A stretch of DNA of 64,000 nt from Conus ventricosus (GCA_018398815.1 CM031626.1:44104941-44168940), one strand, 5' to 3'. Shown: positions 41,798 to 54,148, numbered from the stretch's first letter. Made by a program: numbers and translations. Notes: a model not told the origin generated them from the letters alone.

Positions 41798-44700
41798 TGT
41801 GTTTAGACCTTTTTTCTTCAGGCTTCAGGCCTGGGGTGGGGCTTCTTGTTCACTGTATTGACGTGTGTAGACCTTTATTCTTCAGGCTTCAGGCCTAGGG
41901 TGAGGCTTCTTGTTCACTGTATTGACGTGTGTAGACCTTTATTCTTCAGGCTTCAGGCCTAGGGTGAGGCTTCTTGTTCACTGTATTGACGTGTTTAGAC
42001 CTTTATTCTTCAGGCTTCAGGCCTAGGGTGAGGCTTCTTGTTCACTGTATTGACGTGTGTAGACCTTTATTCTTCAGGCTTCAGGCCTAGGGTGAGGCTT
42101 CTTGTTCACTGTATTGACGTGTGTAGACCTTTATTTTCAGGCTTCAGGCCTAGGGTGAGGTTCTTGTTCACTGTATTGACGTGTGTAGACCTTTATTCTT
42201 CAGGCTTCAGGCCTAGGGTGAGGCTTCTTGTTCACTGTATTGACGTGTGTAGACCTTTATTCTTCAGGCTTCAGGCCTAGGGTGAGGCTTCTTGTTCACT
42301 GTATTGACGTGTTTAGACCTTTATTTTCAGGCTTCAGGCCCAGGGTGAGGCTTCTTGTTCACTGTATTGACGTGTGTAGACCTTTATTCTTCAGGCTTCA
42401 GGCCTAGGGTGAGGCTTCTTGTTCACTGTATTGACGTGTGTTGACCTTTATTCTTCAGGCTTCAGGCCTAGGGTGAGGCTTCTTGTTCACTGTATTGACG
42501 TGTGTAGACCTTTATTCTTCAGGCCTAGGGTGAGGCTTCTTGTTCACTGTATTGACGTGTGTAGACCTTTATTCTTCAGGCTTCAGGCCTAGGGTGAGGC
42601 TTCTTGTTCACTGTATTGACGTGTGTAGACCTTTATTCTTCAGGCTTCAGGCCTAGGGTGAGGCTTCTTGTTCACTGTATTGACGTGTTTTAGACCTTTA
42701 TTCTTCAGGCTTCAGGCCTAGGGTGAGGCTTCTTGTTCACTGTATTGACGTGTGTAGACCTTTATTCTTCAGGCCTAGGGTGAGGCTTCTTGTTCACTGT
42801 ATTGACGTGTGTAGACCTTTATTCTTCAGGCTTCAGGCCTAGGGTGAGGCTTCTTGTTCACTGTATTGACGTGTGTGGACCTTAATTCTTCAGGCCTAGG
42901 GTGAGGCTTCTTGTTCACTGTATTGACGTGTGTAGACCTTTATTCTTCAGGCTCAGGCTAGGTGTGAGGCTTCTTGTTCACTGTATTGACGTGTGTAGAC
43001 CTTTATTCTTCAGGCTTCAGGCCTAGGGTGAGGCTTCTTGTTCACTGTATTGACGTGTGTAGACCTTTATTCTTCAGGCTTCAGGCCTAGGGTGAGGCTT
43101 CTTGTTCACTGTATTGACGTGTTTAGACCTTTATTCTTCAGGCTTCAGGCCTAGGGTGAGGCTTCTTGTTCACTGTATTGACGTGTGTGGACCTTAATTC
43201 TTCAGGCCTAGGGTGAGGCTTCTTGTTCACTGTATTGACGTGTGTAGACCTTTATTCTTCAGGCTTCAGGCCTAGGGTGAGGCTTCTTGTTCACTGTATT
43301 GACGTGTGTAGACCTTTATTCTTCAGGCTTCAGGCCTAGGGTGGGCTTCTTGTTCACTGTATTGACGTGTGTAGACCTATATTCTTCAGGCTTCAGGCCT
43401 AGGGTGAGGCTTCTTGTTCACTGTATTGACGTGTGTAGACCTTTATTCTTCAGGCCTAGGGTGAGGCTTCTTGTTCACTGTATTGACGTGTGTAGACCTT
43501 TATTCTTCAGGCCTAGGGTGAGGCTTCTTGTTCGCTGTATTGACGTGTGTAGACCTTTATTCTTCAGGCTTCAGGCCTAGGGTTTAGGCTTCTTGTTCAC
43601 TGTATTGACGTGTTTAGACCTTTATTCTTCAGGCTTCAGGCCTAGGGTGAGGCTTCTTGTTCACTGTATTGACGTGTGTAGACCTTTATTCTTCAGGCTT
43701 CAGGCCTAGGGTGAGGCTTCTTGTTCACTGTATTTGACGTGTGTAGACCTTTATTCTTCAGGCTTCAGGCCTAGGGTGAGGCTTCTTGTTCACTGTATTG
43801 ACGTGTGTAGACCTTTATTCTTCAGGCTTCAGGCCTGGGGTGGGGCTTCTTGTTCACTGTATTGACGTTTTTATACCTTTATTCTTCAGGCTTCAGGCCT
43901 AGGGTGAGGCTTCTTGTTCACTGTATTGACGTGTGTGGACCTTAATTCTTCAGGCCTAGGGTGAGGCTTCTTTTTTCACTGTATTGACGTGTTTTAGACC
44001 TTTATTCGTCAGGCTTCAGGCCTAGGTGAGGCTTCTTGTTCACTGTATTGACGTGTGTAGACTTTATTCTTCAGGCTTCAGGCCTAGGGTGAGGCTTCTT
44101 GTTCACTGTATTGACGTGTGTAGACCTTTATTCTTCAGGCTTCAGGCTAGGGTGAGGCTTCTTGTTCACTGTATTGACGTGTTTAGACCTTTATTCTTCA
44201 GGCCTACGGTGAGGCTTCTTGTTCGCTGTATTGACGTGTTTAGACCTTTATTCTTCAGGCTTAGGCCTAGGGTGAGGCTTCTTGTTCACTGTATTGACGT
44301 GGGTAGAACCTTTATTCTTCAGGCTTCAGGCCTGGGGTGAGGCTTCTTGTTCACTGTATTGACGTGTGTAGACCTTTATTCTTCAGGCTTCAGGCCTAGG
44401 GTGAGGCTTCTTGTTCACTGTATTGACGTGTGTAGACCTTTATTCTTCAGGCTTCAGGCCTAGGGTGAGGCTTCTTGTTCACTGTATTGACGTGTGTTGA
44501 CCTTTATTCTTCGGCTTCAGGCCTAGGGTGAGGCTTCTTGTTCACTGTATTGACGTGTTGTAGACCTTTATTCATCAGGCCTAGGGTGAGGCTTCTTGTT
44601 CACTGTATTGACGTGTGTAGACCTTTATTCTTCAGGCCTGGGGTGAGGCTTCTTGTTCACTGTATTGACGTGTGTAACTTTATTCATCAGGCCTAGGGTG

Positions 44701-44956
44701 AGGCTTCTTGTTCGCTGTATTGACTTGTGTAGACCTTTATTCTTCAGGCCTAGGGTGAGGCTTCTTGTTCACTGTATTGACGTGTGTAGACCTTTATTCT
44801 TCAGGCCTGGGGTGAGGCTTCTTGTTCACTGTATTGACGTGTGTAGACCTTTATTCTTCAGGCCTAGGGTGAGGCTTCTTGTTCACTGTATTGACGTGTT
44901 TAGACCTTTATTCTTCAGGCCTAGGGCGAGGCTTCTTGTTCACTGTTTTGACGCCC
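41798..44956. repeat. 64-bp / 57-bp minisatellite, about 50 copies
   Basis: The long unit (64 bp) is GTGTGTAGACCTTTATTCTT, CAGGCTTCAGGCCTAGGGTG, AGGCTTCTTGTTCACTGTAT, TGAC. A short variant lacks one GCTTCAG (57 bp). Short units are scattered in the body and predominate from about 44560 to the end. Frames such as 44653-45216 simply translate the array. Confidence 0.96.
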
Positions 44957-45215
44957 AAATCTACGAAAGCAAGCAGCATTGTTTTTTACCATACAGTGTT
45001 TATTGGTGGGAAGAATGTGGCAGTGGGACTCTTCCTTTTGATGGAAACAGACACACACACAAATGTCATCGTTCCTGTCACTGTGGTTCCATGTCTTCCT
45101 TTGTTCTTTGTTTTGTGAAAGTCTCGACACTTTTTCTTACATACTGCCACTGTGACCAAGATGTTTTGAAAGGGGCATTCATGTGTGGCGTGACGTTTTG
45201 CATAGCAGGTGTTTA
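44957..45215. other. Spacer without recognised feature
   Basis: Nothing identifiable between the 64-bp and 41-bp arrays. Confidence 0.5.
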
Positions 45216-46045
45216 GTGACAGATCATGTCATGACACTGCTGACCAGCAGATGTACAGTGACAGATCATGTCATGACACTGCTGACCAGCAGAGTACAGT
45301 GACAGAGTGTGATAACACCAACGACTAGTAGATGCTAAAGATTGTGTCATGACTGTGTTGACCGGTACATGTTAACAAATTGTGTCATGACTCTAGTGCT
45401 AGCGGATGCCTGCTGGCAGATTGTGTGTCATGACACAAATGCTTGCAGATGTTTAGTGACAGATTGTGTCATGACACTAATGCTTGCAGATGTTTAGTGA
45501 CAGATTGTGTCATGACTCTAGTGCTAGCGGATGTCTGCTGCAGATTGTGTCATGACACTAATGCTTGCAGATGTTTAGTGACAGATTGTGCCATGACTCT
45601 AGTGCTAGCGGATGTCTGCTGGCAGATTGTGTCATGACACTAATGCTTGCAGAGTTTAGTGACAGATTGTGTCATGACTCTAGTGCTAGCGGATGTCTGC
45701 TGGCAAATTGTGTGTCATGACGCTAATGCTTGCAGATGTTTAGTGACAGATTGTGTCATGACACTAATGCTTGCAGATGTTTAGTGACAGATTGTGTCAT
45801 GACACTAATGCTTGCAGATGTTTAGTGACAGATTGTGTCATGACGCTATTGCTTGCAGATGTTTAGCGACAGATTGTGTCATGACGCTAATGTTTGCAGA
45901 TGTTTAGTGACAGATTGTGTCATGATGCTAATGCTTGCAGATGTTTAGTAACAGATTGTGTCATGACGCTAATGCTTGCAGATGTTTAGTGACAGATTGT
46001 GTCATGACATGAGTGCAAGAGGATGTTTAGTAACAGTTCGTATCA
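45216..46045. repeat. 41-bp minisatellite, about 20 copies
   Basis: Type A unit GACAGATTGTGTCATGACAC, TAATGCTTGCAGATGTTTAG, T. Type B replaces the second half with TAGTGCTAGCGGATGTCTGC. A and B alternate at about 45400-45720, and A dominates to the right. The left-most copies are diverged. Confidence 0.92.
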
Positions 46046-46720
46046 TGGCTTTAGGGTGGTGGATGTTAACTGACAAGATCGTGTCTTGGGCACCGTGGCA
46101 AGTGGATGCCAAGACCGATTGTGTAGGACAACAATGACTAAAAGGCTTTTTTTCTTTTTCTTCCCCATTGAGCTTAACAACTTGTGGTGTAAAACTGCTG
46201 GCTGGGTTCACGTATGACCCAGGTCTTCATGGTGGAACGCATGGTCCATATCAATTATTGCACTGTATATTTTTCCTGAGACAGTGCTGATTTTTTTTTT
46301 TTCCAAAATGTTCATACATTCCAACGCATGATGTTTTTATGTTTGTAATTCATGTATATTTCGTTACTGCTTTTAAAATGAAATGTTTTTTCATACCATA
46401 TTCTTTTTTCAGCAATTCATCTATTGTATCTTTTGCAGCAGAATGCTTTTTTGTGTGTTGTTCAGACAGGTATCCACATGCAAATTGCGTATGGCCAAAG
46501 CGGTCAAAATATAATTGAGTGAGTGAGAGAGCATGTGTGTGTGTGCGGCGTGCGTGCTTTTATTCATTGATGTGTGAGGCAGAGTATAATTTTGGTCAGA
46601 AGTCGTGTTTTCCATGTCCTAAATGGGTTTTGATGAGGATTCTTTCTTTCTATGATGTCTTTTGACCTCGCTGGAGCATGCTATGCTCAGTTTCCGGATG
46701 ATTTGAGGAGTAATTCATAT
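46046..46720. other. Non-coding stretch, nothing recognised
   Basis: No ORF or RNA gene supported. Confidence 0.45.
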
Positions 46721-47110
46721 GGAATTATAGCGACATGAAAAACCGAATGCAGATTATAACCATGTGATTTATCAACAATCTGAAAACCCAAGAAGGAATG
46801 TAGTGTACATGAAGCGTGACTGATCAACAATCTGAAACACAGTGAACGGGATACACTGTGCACGTGAATTGTAACACATCTGAAATGCCAGAAAAAGTTT
46901 GTAATCGTAAAATGTTGAATTAGAAACAAAAATTTCTGTATGCTTGTGATTTGTAAACAATCTGAAACGCCAGTTTGTAGTCTGTAATACATGGAGTTTA
47001 TAAATAATATCTGAAATATCAAAGATCGGATGGAGCCATATTGCTTGTAATTTATGAACTATCTGAAACAACTCAAGTGGGATGTAATCTGTAATGCATG
47101 CGTTTTAAAT
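46721..47110. repeat. Degenerate ~55-60-bp repeats with CAATCTGAAA box
   Basis: About six loose units share a TGTRATTTATMAACAATCTG-like box and a GAAACRCCAG box. Minus-strand frames here are repeat-derived. Confidence 0.6.
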
Positions 47111-47759
47111 AACTATCTTTTAGGCTCTTTGCAGAGCTTTTTAGTAAAAGCATTGTCCATGAAGCGTGGGTTGTGTACCTTACAGAATTTATACTCTGAT
47201 GTTTTGGTGAGTTGTTCTGTGTGAGAGATCTACAAACATATCATTTAAATAAGAATAAAACATATCATTTGATACAGCAAACAGATTTTTGTAATGGGCT
47301 TCAGCATTCATATGTTATTGAACTATTGTTTGTCTGTTTTGAATATAGAACTTTTTCTGTACAAAAATTTGGAAGGTGTGTGTGTGTATGTTTGTGAGCA
47401 TGTTGTGAGTGTGTGTGAGCGTGTAAAAACATTTGATGGCTGGATTTTCACTCCCATCTTTGATTTAAAACACTTGTAACCAACATGTATGCCATGTATG
47501 GTTCACTCCATTGTGGAGGGAGAGAGAGAGGAGGAATGGCTGGCAACAGGTGTCATGAACATATCCTCTGTGTGTAATTTGCACATGTTAACCAAGAGCT
47601 TTGGAATATCCAGGCATGACAATAATAAACAACAATATCAAAGGGCAGTGCTCCTGTTGATTCTGTGTGCTGTGCGTGTGTGACGGAGGGGAGAGACATG
47701 CAAATAGTGTGATGAATTTGTCAAGGAGACGCTGAACTACTGATTGTTATGTTGCCTAT

Positions 47760-48300
47760 GGACATTTTACAGCAAGCATCAACCAGCATATAGGACCACA
47801 TGAAGGTTAAGGAAAGGTGACAAACAAAGAGTTGAGCAGATCGTCTATTCCTCACACTGATCTGAAACCCAAAGCCCAGGCTTACATCAAAGACCTCTGG
47901 CAAGAGGAATGGAACTTGCAGACGGATAACAAACAACATAAAATCTGTCCAAACCTGTAAAGTTTGTATTATGTTCCCAAGGAGGGCGTAAAGAAGAACA
48001 AGTCTTGTGCCGTTTGCATACAGGCCACTCCATTTACTCCCATTCATAAGAGTTAAAGGTGAAGACGCTCCGAGGTGCATTCCCTGTCATGTGCCACTCA
48101 CAGTGACACATGTTCTTTTACAGCGTTGGGACTTGCATGATGTGAAACGAAAACACTTTACAGCAGACTCCATGAAAATCTTGTTCAGAGATGCCCCACC
48201 AGATGTTATCTTTGAATTTCTGAAAGATATCAACATTTTTCATCTGATCAAAGATTTTAACGGAAGAAAGGTTTTTAACAAAATTTCTGGTGTGTTTTCA
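47760..48300 (+). pseudogene. C-terminal RNase H/zinc-knuckle part of a LINE ORF2
   Basis: Plus-strand blocks are DLKPKAQAYIKDLWQEEW (about 47860-47915), then, after frame changes, VKGEDAPRCIPCHVPLTVTH (about 48052-48110) and KILFRDAPPDVIFEFLKDIN (about 48175-48233). They match the region after RNase H in LINE ORF2 proteins that end with a Cys-rich GED.P.CI.C..PLTV.H.LL block. The RT part is missing, so this is a truncated remnant. The last frame (to 48336) is open for about 90 codons. Its clade is unclear. Confidence 0.65.
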
Positions 48301-48414
48301 GTAGGTGTAAAGGGTTGTGTGAATGAATTTTTTTAAATTATTGTTCTATTATTTCGTTTTTTTCTGAATGACTTGTGAGTTGACGTGAACGTGGTGACAG
48401 CCCTTGGCTGAGCC

Positions 48415-48535
48415 TATTGCAGATCAGCTGTGGGTAGAAGCCAGTCCCATAAATCATTGGCTCTGATGAGACTCAAACCCACAATCTTCCAGTCAGGAAT
48501 CCACGATGCCAACCGCTGCGTGATGGTGGCTGGTG
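48415..48535 (-). mobile_element. tRNA-like SINE fragment
   Basis: On the minus strand an A-box-like TCACGCAGCGGTTGGC (48508-48523) is followed by a B-box-like GGGTTTGAGTCTC (48468-48480). A second B-box-like GGTTCGATTCC lies on the plus strand at 48591-48601. The stems do not make a full tRNA. It is different from the other SINE family in the window. Confidence 0.45.
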
Positions 48536-48918
48536 TGTGCGTGTGCATGTGTGTGTGCGCATGTGCGTGTTGTGTGTGTGTATGTGTTGGGGTTCGATTC
48601 CCGTCCAACGGTTTGTTACTTCTTTAGAATGTCTTGTGGTCAATTGTTTTGTCGAGTTGTTTGCTTTCAAAATGGGGCCATTTTTCACAGTGTGGTGACA
48701 GAGCTATCATGATGCAAGATGGTTATCCCAGCGCACTGTGTGTGGTTTCTATTTATCTGTAAAAGCTTGATTCAGTTTTTAGCAACGAAACTCTTGTAAT
48801 TGTGAAAGCACTCGCGTAAGTGTTAGTGCAGTATGCCCTCTCCCTTCTCCACCCCTTCTCCTTACCCTCTCCAATACAACCCTTCCACTCAAAACATGTC
48901 CAAATACATATACATGAG

Positions 48919-49024
48919 ACACACACACACACGCATACACACACACACACACACACATACACATGCTTGTTCAAACATGGGTGTGTGCACTCTTGTGCAC
49001 ATACACCAAGCAGACACTTGCTCG

Positions 49025-49082
<58 letters not shown>

Positions 49083-49105
49083 GTAGAGAGAGAGAGAGGA
49101 GGGAA
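48919..49105. repeat. (CA)n and (GA)n microsatellites
   Basis: CA tract at about 48919-48962 and GA tract at about 49027-49103. Confidence 0.95.
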
Positions 49106-49126
49106 AGGACAGTGAAACTAGTACTG

Positions 49127-49238
49127 AGACACACCATGGCATTAGCTTTTGACAGCACAGGTCGGTGGTAACAGACCGCAGTAGACACACCATGGCATTA
49201 GCTTTTGACAGCACAGGTCGGTGGTAACAGACCGCAGT
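49127..49238. repeat. 56-bp perfect tandem duplication
   Basis: AGACACACCATGGCATTAGC and the following 36 bases occur twice, identically, at 49127-49182 and 49183-49238. Confidence 0.92.
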
Positions 49239-49727
49239 AGACACAGCGACAAATGGAGTGCAGAAGTATTTCATACTGAATAGTAGTCCAGAGGTTGGAG
49301 CTCCCAGATAGACAATAAACAAGAGGGAGTGAAAGGAAATATTGACTAGACAAACCACTTACAAAAAAAAAAAAAAAAAAAGAATAAAAACACCACCAAA
49401 CAACAGTCATGGCGGCTGTCATTTGAAATTACTAGAAAGTACTGAATTTTTACATGTTCACTCCAGCAAAATTTGAAGAATTTATAACTAGAAATTGGTC
49501 ACATATCAATGGATTGTAAACCATCCAGGAATGAATATTCCACATAAAAATGGCAAACTAACGAATCCCGCCAGTTAAATTCAGAGACCATCTATATCAT
49601 GGCGGAATATAGCGTCATTAAAAAAATATTTAAAAAAAAAAAAAAAAAAACTGGAATGATTGAAACCATGCCACAGTGATTTTCTTCCCACAAAACACAA
49701 AAAGGATACAAGAAGTGCAGACCACAT
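49239..49727. other. Non-coding stretch with A-runs
   Basis: Poly-A runs near 49363-49381 and 49631-49650. No gene recognised. Confidence 0.45.
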
Positions 49728-49818
49728 TAGTATAGTATAGTATAGTATAGTATAGTATAGTATAGTATAGTATAGTATAGTATAGTATAGTATAGTATAG
49801 TATAGTATAGTATTGTAT
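49728..49818 (-). repeat. (TATAG)n pentanucleotide tract at a LINE 3' end
   Basis: About 17 TATAG units. Read on the minus strand this is (CTATA)n directly after the LINE 3' sequence (49819-51165). CR1-type LINEs characteristically end in a short tandem repeat rather than poly-A, so this tract probably grew from the element tail. Confidence 0.9.
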
Positions 49819-51165
49819 AGTTGAGTTGGCTCCAAATACAGGTAGGCCTTTAGGCCTGTCACCGATTCTTTTCAGGTCTCAGTTCTTTCCTCCTTATAAT
49901 CTTCTGCTGGTCTTTTGACCAGTAAAGCTATATACAACTTTTTACTAAAAACTACTGATCTTTTGATCAGACACTGAGGGTGGGGGGCACATCTAAACTA
50001 CATATGTACTGTTTCATGACACAGTCCAGTCTGTTTTTCAAACTGTTCAAGGAAGGTGCTTCAGCAACATTGGAAGGAAGGTGGTTCCAAATCACCACAT
50101 GTTGTGAAAAGAAGTTTTGTCGAAGACTTGTGCTGCATCTGTGTTGTTATTTTTATTTTTATTTTTTAGCTTTAAATCTATGTCCCTGGTGATTGTCCTA
50201 ATCTCTTTCTCAAACAAGAAGTTTTCCAACATGTACAGTCCATGTGTATACTTATACACTTCTGTAAGATCTCGTCTTATCCTTCTGTAAGACGTGCTGG
50301 GTAGTTTCATCTTTTCTAGCCTTTCCTCATAACTCCAACCTTTCAGTCCTGGAATAACTTTTGTTGCTCGCCTTTGCACTCCCTCAACAAGTTTTTTGTC
50401 TTTTTCTAGATGTGGAGCCCACACTACGTTCCCAAACTCTCAATGTGGACGAACCAGTGCAACAAACAAAAGCTTCATGGATTCAGCATCCAAGTAATCA
50501 TAAGATCTTCTGATAAGACCAAGGAGCCTATTAGCTTTGTTCACCTGAATCTCAATGTGTTTAGAAGTTCAGTTCCCTGTCCACATTCACACCAGATTTT
50601 TCTCTAGCTCAGTAGCTTGCAACAAACTTTCTCCTCACTGCCATGTTTTCTCATATCATAATTGAACTGTGGGTTTTTCTTGCCTAAATGCAAGACCTTG
50701 CATTTGTCGGCATTTAAAACGTAACTGCCATGTATCTGCCCAGTTGACAAAGACTGTCCAAATCATTCTGAAGCTGTTCTCTATGCTCTTCTTTGTCAAC
50801 TTGTCTGTACACTTTTGTATCATCTGCATACATTGAACAGAGACCAGACACAATGCCTTGAAGGTCGTTAATAAACACCACAAACACCACAGGCCCCAGC
50901 ACGCTGCCTTGTGCATGTGGCACACCGCTCTTCACTGCCGTCCAGCCTGGTGCAGCTCCATTCACACTAACTCGCTGGTGCCTCCCGATCAAAAAGCTCC
51001 TGATCCACTGAAGTGTCTGTCCTAAAATGCCCTGAGCATTCACTTTTCTTAAGAGCCGCTCATGAGGAACGGAATCGAATGCCTTAGCGAAATCTAGGTA
51101 TATCGCATCTACTGAAGACCCAGAGTCGAACATGTCGGTCCAATCCTCCAACGTGGTCAACAAGT
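49819..51165 (-). pseudogene. CR1-like LINE reverse transcriptase, 5'-truncated
   Basis: A minus-strand frame of about 150 codons (50714-51163) carries IYLDFAKAFDSVPHERLL, a GVP..QGSVLGP motif with a two-residue insertion, FVVFINDLQGIV and the catalytic SMYADDTKVY (about 50810-50845). Downstream frames give LGRYMAVTF/QLRFKCRQMQ variants, then WAPHLEKDKKLVEGVQRRAT and YEERLEKMKLPSTSYRRIRR (50092-50424), the usual C-terminus of this LINE type. There is no AP endonuclease: the 5' end stops near the 43-bp satellite. One large frame is intact but the rest is shifted. Confidence 0.85.
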
Positions 51166-51209
51166 TCGTGGTACACCATCTGCCTGATATTGAAACTATG
51201 CTGACACCG

Positions 51210-51902
51210 TGACAAGAGTTTATTGCTGGTTAAGTGATGAATAACACTATCACGACAAGAGTTTATTGCTGGTTAAGTGATGAATAACACTATCACGACA
51301 AGAGTTTATTGCTGGTTAGTGATGAATAACACTATCACGACAAGAGTTTATTGCTGGTTAAGTGATGAATAACACTATCACGACAAGAGTTTATTGCTGG
51401 TTAAGTGATGAATAACACTATCACGACAAGAGTTTATTGCTGGTTAAGTGATGAATAACACTATCACGACAAGAGTTTATTGCTGGTTAAGTGATGAATA
51501 ACACTATCACGACAAGAGTTTATTGCTGGTTAAGTGATGAATAACACTATCACGACAAGAGTTTATTGCTGGTTAAGTGATGAATAACACTATCACGACA
51601 AGAGTTTATTGCTGGTTAAGTGATGAATAACACTATCACGACAAGAGTTTATTGCTGGTTAAGTGATGAATAACACTATCACGACAAGAGTTTATTGCTG
51701 GTTAAGTGATGAATAACACTATCACGACAAAGAGTTTATTGCTGGTTAAGTGATGAATAACACTATCACGACAAGAGTTTATTGCTGGTTAAGTGATGAA
51801 TAACACTATCACGACAAGAGTTTATTGCTGGTTAAGTGATGAATAACACTATCATGACAAGAGTTTATTGCTGGTTAAGTGATGAATAACACTATCACGA
51901 AC
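51210..51902. repeat. 43-bp minisatellite, about 16 near-identical copies
   Basis: The unit is CACGACAAGAGTTTATTGCT, GGTTAAGTGATGAATAACAC, TAT. Only about four deviations are visible over ~690 bp, so it is the most uniform short array in the window. It starts where the truncated LINE stops. Confidence 0.97.
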
Positions 51903-52018
51903 AATGCCCTCCATAACTTTGCCTCTTGAAAATTGTTGAGAGTGTCTAGTTTGTGATTTAGTCTAAAGTGCTGATTTTTGAGAGGCTGTGTTCAGGTTTA
52001 CGAAGATCTCATAAAATA

Positions 52019-52019
<1 letters not shown>

Positions 52020-52086
<67 letters not shown>
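52020..52086. repeat. (CA)n microsatellite
   Basis: About 32 CA units. Confidence 0.95.
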
Positions 52087-52090
<4 letters not shown>

Positions 52091-52199
52091 TCACCAGAAT
52101 ACGGATCCGTTCAAACTGAAACAAAGATATCTAATGTTGGGGAAGTTTCAACAGTTGGGGGGTAGACATACTGCTACCTGGAGTTAGACCTAGTCTCCA

Positions 52200-52620
52200 A
52201 CAAAAGAAAATGCACTATCCACTCGTAGCTTTCGACAGCCATCGGGCCGTCTTCCTCAACGATGCTGTTTCTGACTGAGTGAACTCGATTCAGATCACGC
52301 AACCATGGGACGTACCCAGGTCACGTGACCGAATCAGTGAAGTGTACACCGGGGGCAAGGTGTAGCATCACCAGAACAGACGGCGTGCTCTCCTTCGCTG
52401 TCTACCACAAACCAACCCACACAGACCAATACTTGCAGTTCGACAGCCACCAACCTCTGGAACACAAACTTGGGGGGATTCGAACTCTCACCCACAGAGC
52501 CAATACCATCTGCTCAACTCAAGAGGCACAGCAGAAGGAGAAAGATCACCTGAAGGAAGTGCTCACCATCTCGGGCTACTAGAAGTGGGCCTGGAACAGC
52601 CTGGGAAGCAAGAGATCGAC
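52200..52620 (+). pseudogene. Fragment of a second Penelope-type reverse transcriptase
   Basis: 52325-52582 is open and includes AVYHKPTHTDQYLQFDSH, EHKLGGIRTLTHRA and EKDHLKEVLTISGY, the thumb-like region of Penelope-like RTs (KPTHTDRYL...H...TL..RA). The catalytic palm and the nuclease are absent. It differs clearly from the element at 1-2530, so it is a separate family. A hammerhead-like segment lies just upstream on the minus strand (about 52218-52250). Confidence 0.65.
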
Positions 52621-53748
52621 CACCTCACCCCAACCACAAATGAGAGAACAACGAGAGCACAAGGGACACATATTAGACACCAACGTGCATGCTAACAGCT
52701 CACACACAAACAAGATTAGACACACTTTAGACAACAAACTGTCAACTTACATCTCATACACAAATAAAAACACACGTTAGACAACAATGGATCTGCTCAC
52801 AATTCAATCACAGCAGACATGCATTAGACAACTAACCTAAAAAAAACAAAAAAAACAAAATAGTCTGCGTACAGCCTGCGAACAAACAGACACAATAAAG
52901 GCAAAACAGTGTCAGCTTACATTAGTTACAAACAAAAAACAGTGTCAGCTTACATTAGTTACAAACAAACAACACTTAAATTAGTTACAAACAACAATAG
53001 ACACATAAACAGACGACCAAATATCTGCCTACAGCTTACAAACATACAATCGCAGAACTCAGACAACAAAACTTTTGCTACAGCTTTTAAAAACATAATT
53101 CACTCTTTTTTTGGTTCTTGTATTACAGAAACTCAACTCACTGAAAAAAGGAAACAGCCTTTTCAGGGGTTTTCAAAACTCATGCAAGAAAAAAAATGAC
53201 ACAAAAATGAGACCATCAATTAATTAACAAACAACAAAAAAAAAAGCATATTGGAAATAAGAAACAAAACCACCAAATTAGTCTGTGACATTGTAGTTGA
53301 GCTACTTGCATCTTAAGGCGTATGAATTGGGCTGTGCGGTGAGTGTCAGGAATCTCCCATCACTTTTCACTCCTATACTGATTTAAAAAAAAAAAGTAAT
53401 TAAAAACATAAGGGGCCTTAAAACCAGTTCCAAAAAGCCAGGACAGGCTAAAAGACAGCACAGAATGGGCTCCCAGTATCCACACTGGACAATTTTCCAC
53501 TACCACACTGCTAGACGTACAACCAAAGTGCTGGCATGCTATGAATCAAAATCTGATAACAGAAAAGAAAAAAAGGAAATGAACAAAAAAATCTAAAACA
53601 AACAAAAAAGATGGACACGGGAAACAACAGCATCCGTTTACATCTCATGAACAAAAAAGACACAAGAGCCTGTTTACAGGGTTTACCAACAAAAACAAGA
53701 CAGGGATGTCCTTTTAACAGCTGACAAACAGAAACAGACACACATAAG
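52621..53748. repeat. Degenerate AC-rich repeats (CAGCTTACAAACA-like)
   Basis: Loose units built around AGCTTACA(A/T)...ACAAACAAAC..GACACA recur through this interval, including a clean duplication of GTGTCAGCTTACATTAGTTA (about 52909 and 52942). No coding frame is convincing. Confidence 0.55.
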
Positions 53749-53893
53749 TCAAGAAAGTTCCTGCTTACAATCTAGCTTTTCATCGTCTGTTCCTAAAAGC
53801 CCAGCACACCACACGCACAAGAGTCAAGAAGTTCCTGCTTACAATCCAGCTTTTCATCGTCTGTTCCTAAAAGCCCGCACACCACATGCAGCC
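53749..53893. repeat. ~72-bp tandem duplication
   Basis: TCAAGAAAGTTCCTGCTTAC...AGCTTTTCATCGTCTGTTCC is repeated once with single-base differences. Confidence 0.9.
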
Positions 53894-54094
53894 TCTTCAG
53901 GGCTGCCACCACCAAGGGGGTGAACAGAATGAGCCGTCCTCCCAAAGAAATATACAGAAAAAACATCAAACAACCAGGTACATATTTACAGAACATTTAT
54001 AGTGCAACTATTTAGTTCATATCCTTGGGCTAAGAGACCAGCCCATACTGAGGCATTGGGCATTCACTGTTAAGAAAAACAACATTTGGGAGGG

Positions 54095-54117
54095 TGTGTG
54101 TGTGTGGGGGGGGGGGA

Positions 54118-54145
<28 letters not shown>
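54095..54145. repeat. G-rich simple tract
   Basis: (GT)n followed by a near-continuous G run. Its length is unreliable. Confidence 0.9.

Positions 54146-54148
<3 letters not shown>

Noticed and set aside
41798..45216. Frames of about 80-190 codons in the 64/57-bp array
   Set aside because: Pure translation of the minisatellite. The tail frame beyond 44956 has no recognisable domain.
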